From Caprella mutica (Eukaryota > Arthropoda > Malacostraca > Amphipoda > Caprellidae): a stretch of DNA of 64,000 nucleotides. This document shows, piece after piece, positions 60,432 to 64,000 of the stretch. Every line of letters starts with the position of its first letter. Positions within the stretch are counted from its first letter, which is position 1. The position numbers were made by a program, and so were the translations under genes. Where the stretch lies: assembly GCA_947561585.1 (NCBI GenBank), contig CANNZV010000506.1:62001-126000 (forward strand), in the 5' to 3' direction. A model generated the notes under the pieces. The model was given only the letters and a program-made list of their open reading frames with translations, ran no database searches and was not told the origin of the DNA.

Positions 60432-62679
60432 TTAGGCGAAATAGTTTATAAGTAATGAGTTGTATTTTTGGTAAATATAAAAAAAAAATTCAAACAGAAT
60501 TAACAATTTAATTCCTAAAATAAAAAATGAAAAGAGAATAACAGTAGTTCGATCAACTAATAAAAATTTTTAATACGCGCTACATAAAACAATTAAAATA
60601 TTTTTTTTATAAATGAAAAAGACTTAAATATATCAAGAATAAATTCAACAAAAAGTCATTTTTTTTTATTTATTACTCCATATAAATCGTGTTCTAAACC
60701 TAAATCAGTATTCATTAATTAACATGTCTCTTATTCATTCGTTCAAATCCCTAATGATAATCATCTGTCAAAATACAGACGGCGGTGTTTGGATGAAAAT
60801 AAATGTGTCGGTGTTTCGTTATTTGACTTGATTTGATGCATCGGTTAATCAAGTCGGGGACTGATAATTAAGAGACTTAATTAATCACCACCTAGCTTGG
60901 CAGAGGTGATTAACGCCTAATGAGATGAATGAAGAATGATTTGTTTTGAAGAATTTCATGTCACGGGAATTATGGACCGACCAATCTTGCATATTTAAAT
61001 CAATATTGAACATTGATTTATAATAGGATTTAACTTGGAGATTTCAGTTTATTGAAATGATTTTTAATTATTAACATTTTAATAATTCAGCTCCATAATC
61101 TATTTGAATCATTATTGACTTTTTGTACCAACTTTTTGAAAATATAATATAGTCAATGATTTTATATATTTTGAATTACACCTTTCTCAATATATAATAT
61201 TTATATGTATAACAAAATATATTTTACATATAATATCTCTTTCTTCTCCCCATCAATACGTGTTATCCACAGTACTGTTTATAATTCCCACAGCCAATCA
61301 CTGCGGCTCGTATTGTCTGTTTGGAACTAAAGTCATTTACAGTTTTGCCATAAATTGACAGCTAGGTTCTCACTGGAAATTCTTCTTCCTCAAGATGAAC
61401 TGCAGGGATATTCCCTCAGGAAATCTGTGTAATCAGGACAGATCCCTGGAAGAGCGCTGCTTGAAAGTCTACGGAAGAACCTCTTAATTAGTCACTAGCT
61501 CTTTATTCCAATGGCAAAGTAGGTTTAATAATATCCACGGCAAATAGATTAGCATTTGTAAGATGATATTATGAACTGGTTTATGAATAATATGAGACAT
61601 AGTCTTTGAATAATTTTGCTGAAATAGTAGAAAAATGGTTTTTCATCATCCGATATAAATAAGATTTTATATTGAGTTCGACCCAATATATTGAAGGACA
61701 AATTATCATACATATATTGTTAAACTTTATTCTCAACTTACTTAAATGTGTGCTCGTTCCTGGTTCAATTATCTTTATCTAACAATATAATAATGATGAA
61801 AAAATCCTAACATATTTATTTAATGATATATTAAAAAATTTACCTTTTGATTTGTTTAAACAGGAACTTTTTCAATTACATGAACAATGTGTTCAATTAA
61901 AGATTAATATTAATTTGGAGCTTTGTATTTGGACGTAGAAAAGACATTAATTATTTTTTTATCGAAGATTCTTTTGAAAAGATAAGTAACTGTTAGTAAT
62001 TATAGAAATATGATTAAAAGAAAATACTGCAACTACAGTGATTCCAGTATCACAATAAGAGGCAAACTCTAGACATGATAGTTCACTAAGAGCAAGAACC
62101 AAATTGAATCCCTATTCTTTTAGAAACTTTTGAGTGGCTGTCATTCCAGATTTAGTTTTATGATCTATTAGGGTTTCAGTCAGTTGAGGTACCACTGAGT
62201 GCCTAGTCTGCACATTCATTGGTTGAATGGGGGCAAATAAATGTCCTTCTACAAGAATACTCGACAATTTTGGTTAGTTAAAATTTTTCGAATGACTGTA
62301 TGATTTTGAATGGTTAAATTTTTTGTCTCAATATTTACATTTGCATCATTTTAAGCAACAGAAATTCATATTATTATTCAGAAACATTTCATGTAAGTTA
62401 TTAATTTTCTTTTATACATTGATGATTGTCGTTATAATCACAGAACATATTTGTGTGCTCTAATTCTTAATTAAATACTAATTTCTATATCCTATATATT
62501 ATTCGAATTCATGTAGTTTTAAAGATCATTCAAATTCAATTCTTCAAAAATCAAATCATTTATTGCATATATATTAATACATTTCAAATTACATCAACAA
62601 TAACTAATAAATCAAAATCATGAAAACACCAAAAAAGAACCAGCTTTCTTTTCGCTTCAATATATGAATTAGTTTTGCA

Positions 62680-62940
62680 TAGCGAACCGACCGAAGTCCA
62701 AATAAAATTACAAATGTTACCTATTTTGATGTTTTCGTCCGAATGCTTTTGAATTCTATTCGGGAAGTCAATAGGCGCGACTCGTGCAGTGGTCGAAACT
62801 CAAACAATTTCACCGATGTTATTCATACAAACCTCAAGCCGCAACGAACACTCGAATCATCAATATTTTGTCGAGGAATTCTTTACCACTGTCGATATGA
62901 TTCTCAGTATTGCTGAAAAACATATTTTGTAAAATCATTT
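62680..62940. other. GC-elevated island open in more than one frame, unknown
   Basis: Two plus frames stay open for about 60 to 76 codons without an ATG start. One ends EEFFTTVDMILSIAEKHIL then stop at 62940; another contains YFDVFVRMLLNSIREVNRR. The base composition is visibly less AT-rich than its surroundings. This could be an old exon or transposon fragment. No family was recognised and no good splice sites bound it. Confidence 0.25.
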
Positions 62941-63414
62941 CATTTACTGAACATTTTTTAATTATGTATGTATATGTATCCTTCATATTATATCATCCAT
63001 CACACACATATTTATGATAATTGATGATAGTGATATGTCTTGCAATTTCACTGTGAAATAAAATTCGTAATTCTATCATCGGGATTTTTTTTTTATATTT
63101 AAATAATTTATTAATAAAAATGAATCAAATATATTTTATTTTCTATATAAATACTCATATATAATTAAATACTCATACATAATCTTAATTCTTTTTTTCT
63201 TAATTTTCTTCATGAGTTTTAGCTCAATAGTTTCACTAATATCGCATTCCGTCAGAGTTCCCCAACAGGATACGTAAAAACTGTTTGTACTGAGCATTAA
63301 AGACTTATCGCCAGAACTTACTCTTTCTCCTCGAGTTTTATAGTTAGAGAGCAAAAAGACACACTAATCCCTCTCTGTTCCTGAGTTCATATCTCTGAAC
63401 TTTTGTAAGGAAGC

Positions 63415-63519
63415 TACTTGAATTTAATATTCAGGTTCTTGCTGATATTTGTTATTGAATATTAGGATTTCGTTACGAGGCCCATACTTGAATTTAATAT
63501 TCAGGCTCTTGCTGATATT
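63415..63519. repeat. Direct repeat of 35 bp, two copies 70 bp apart
   Basis: TACTTGAATTTAATATTCAG followed by GTTCTTGCTGATATT occurs at 63415-63449 and again at 63485-63519 with a single difference. It is a small tandem duplication. Confidence 0.85.
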
Positions 63520-64000
63520 GAATGTTAAAATAAAGAGCAAAGCCCATTTCCAGAAGCATGATGGGATATAATTATCACACTATTCAAAGATAGTGTTAAT
63601 TAGATAATCCATTCCTTGGATTCGTTTGATGGTAGTGCTCTAGAATATAATTGTACTTTTTTTAACATCGGTAGTTTCATCACAGTGTAGGATGTTTTCT
63701 TACATCTAACGTGCTCAACGGTTATAATTATTCTTCTAAAGTAATGGGATTGGTGATTAAAGATAGCTAGTTATGAAAGTTATACAGTTAATTATTACTC
63801 ATTATCGTTTTAAATATTTAAATAATATGTATTAATATAATATAATGTCTATAACTTCTTCGGAAAAATATCTGTAATGAAGAACAACGATAACAAATTG
63901 CATAATAGAAAGATATACATAATTCCAGACAATATAAAATAATAAGTCTTATATGATATATTGTGTGAATAATATTTAATATTTAAGATATTTTCGATCT

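Larger units (their letters stand above)
57720..64000. other. AT-rich stretch without recognisable gene
   Basis: ORFs at 57998-58249, 59583-59825 (minus) and 63136-63354 (minus) have no recognised domain. Between 59880 and 59945 a short TTTTCTACGAAATTTT word is repeated two to three times. Items of possible interest at 60153, 62680 and 63415 are listed separately. Confidence 0.5.

Noticed and set aside
1..64000. A bacterial or viral defence system, operon or novel enzyme cluster
   Set aside because: There are no clustered long ORFs, no ribosome-binding pattern and no recognisable enzyme domains other than broken transposases and a reverse transcriptase.

Overview
This window looks like nuclear DNA from a eukaryote, most likely an arthropod and probably an insect. 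It is visibly AT-rich, has no dense array of long ORFs, and carries many short transposable elements, minisatellites and palindromes. Its elements (a maT-like mariner, piggyBac-like copies, a Jockey/CR1-like retroelement, foldback elements, Helitron-like elements) are typical of insect genomes. I cannot name the species. I find no intact protein-coding gene. The window is best read as intergenic DNA or the inside of very long introns. Four weak exon candidates are listed: 5753-5819 and 30846-30874 (internal), 50421-50446 (5') and 23944-24348 (an ORF holding a membrane segment). All are on the + strand.

Region by region. 1-5740 is plain AT-rich DNA. 5901-7833 is a 25-bp satellite split by a 1124-bp foldback element (6484-7607) with a perfect 9-bp target duplication. 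Two more foldback-like elements follow (about 8703-9315 and 10905-11935). At 12190-12779 is a broken maT-like transposase, and next to it a 1.65-kb element with long inverted repeats (about 12941-14597). At 17655-18897 is a decayed non-LTR reverse transcriptase with a palindrome inside its C-terminal part. A 73-bp-arm palindrome lies at 19043-19259. From 19.3 to 31.8 kb there is little beyond small hairpins.

An 11-copy 44-bp repeat lies at 31833-32320, and a piggyBac-type MITE at 33743-34365 (TTAA flanks, CCCTAGTAACC ends). Two large minisatellites are at 40151-40806 (32 bp) and 41458-42215 (30 bp). A short assembly gap at 43716-43739 has the same 51 bp on both sides. From 44.6 to 57.7 kb there are three Helitron-like elements plus a remnant, all built from a ~115-bp monomer and ending in a hairpin plus CTAG before T. 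The same stretch holds a broken piggyBac transposase (45515-45880), a GC-rich Harbinger-type MITE (46507-46691), further MITEs, and a second array of the 32-bp minisatellite (55335-55700). From 57.7 kb on there is no recognisable gene.

The genes do not work together as a pathway. What links the window is transposon biology: related families recur, some are nested, and the arrays appear tied to element ends.
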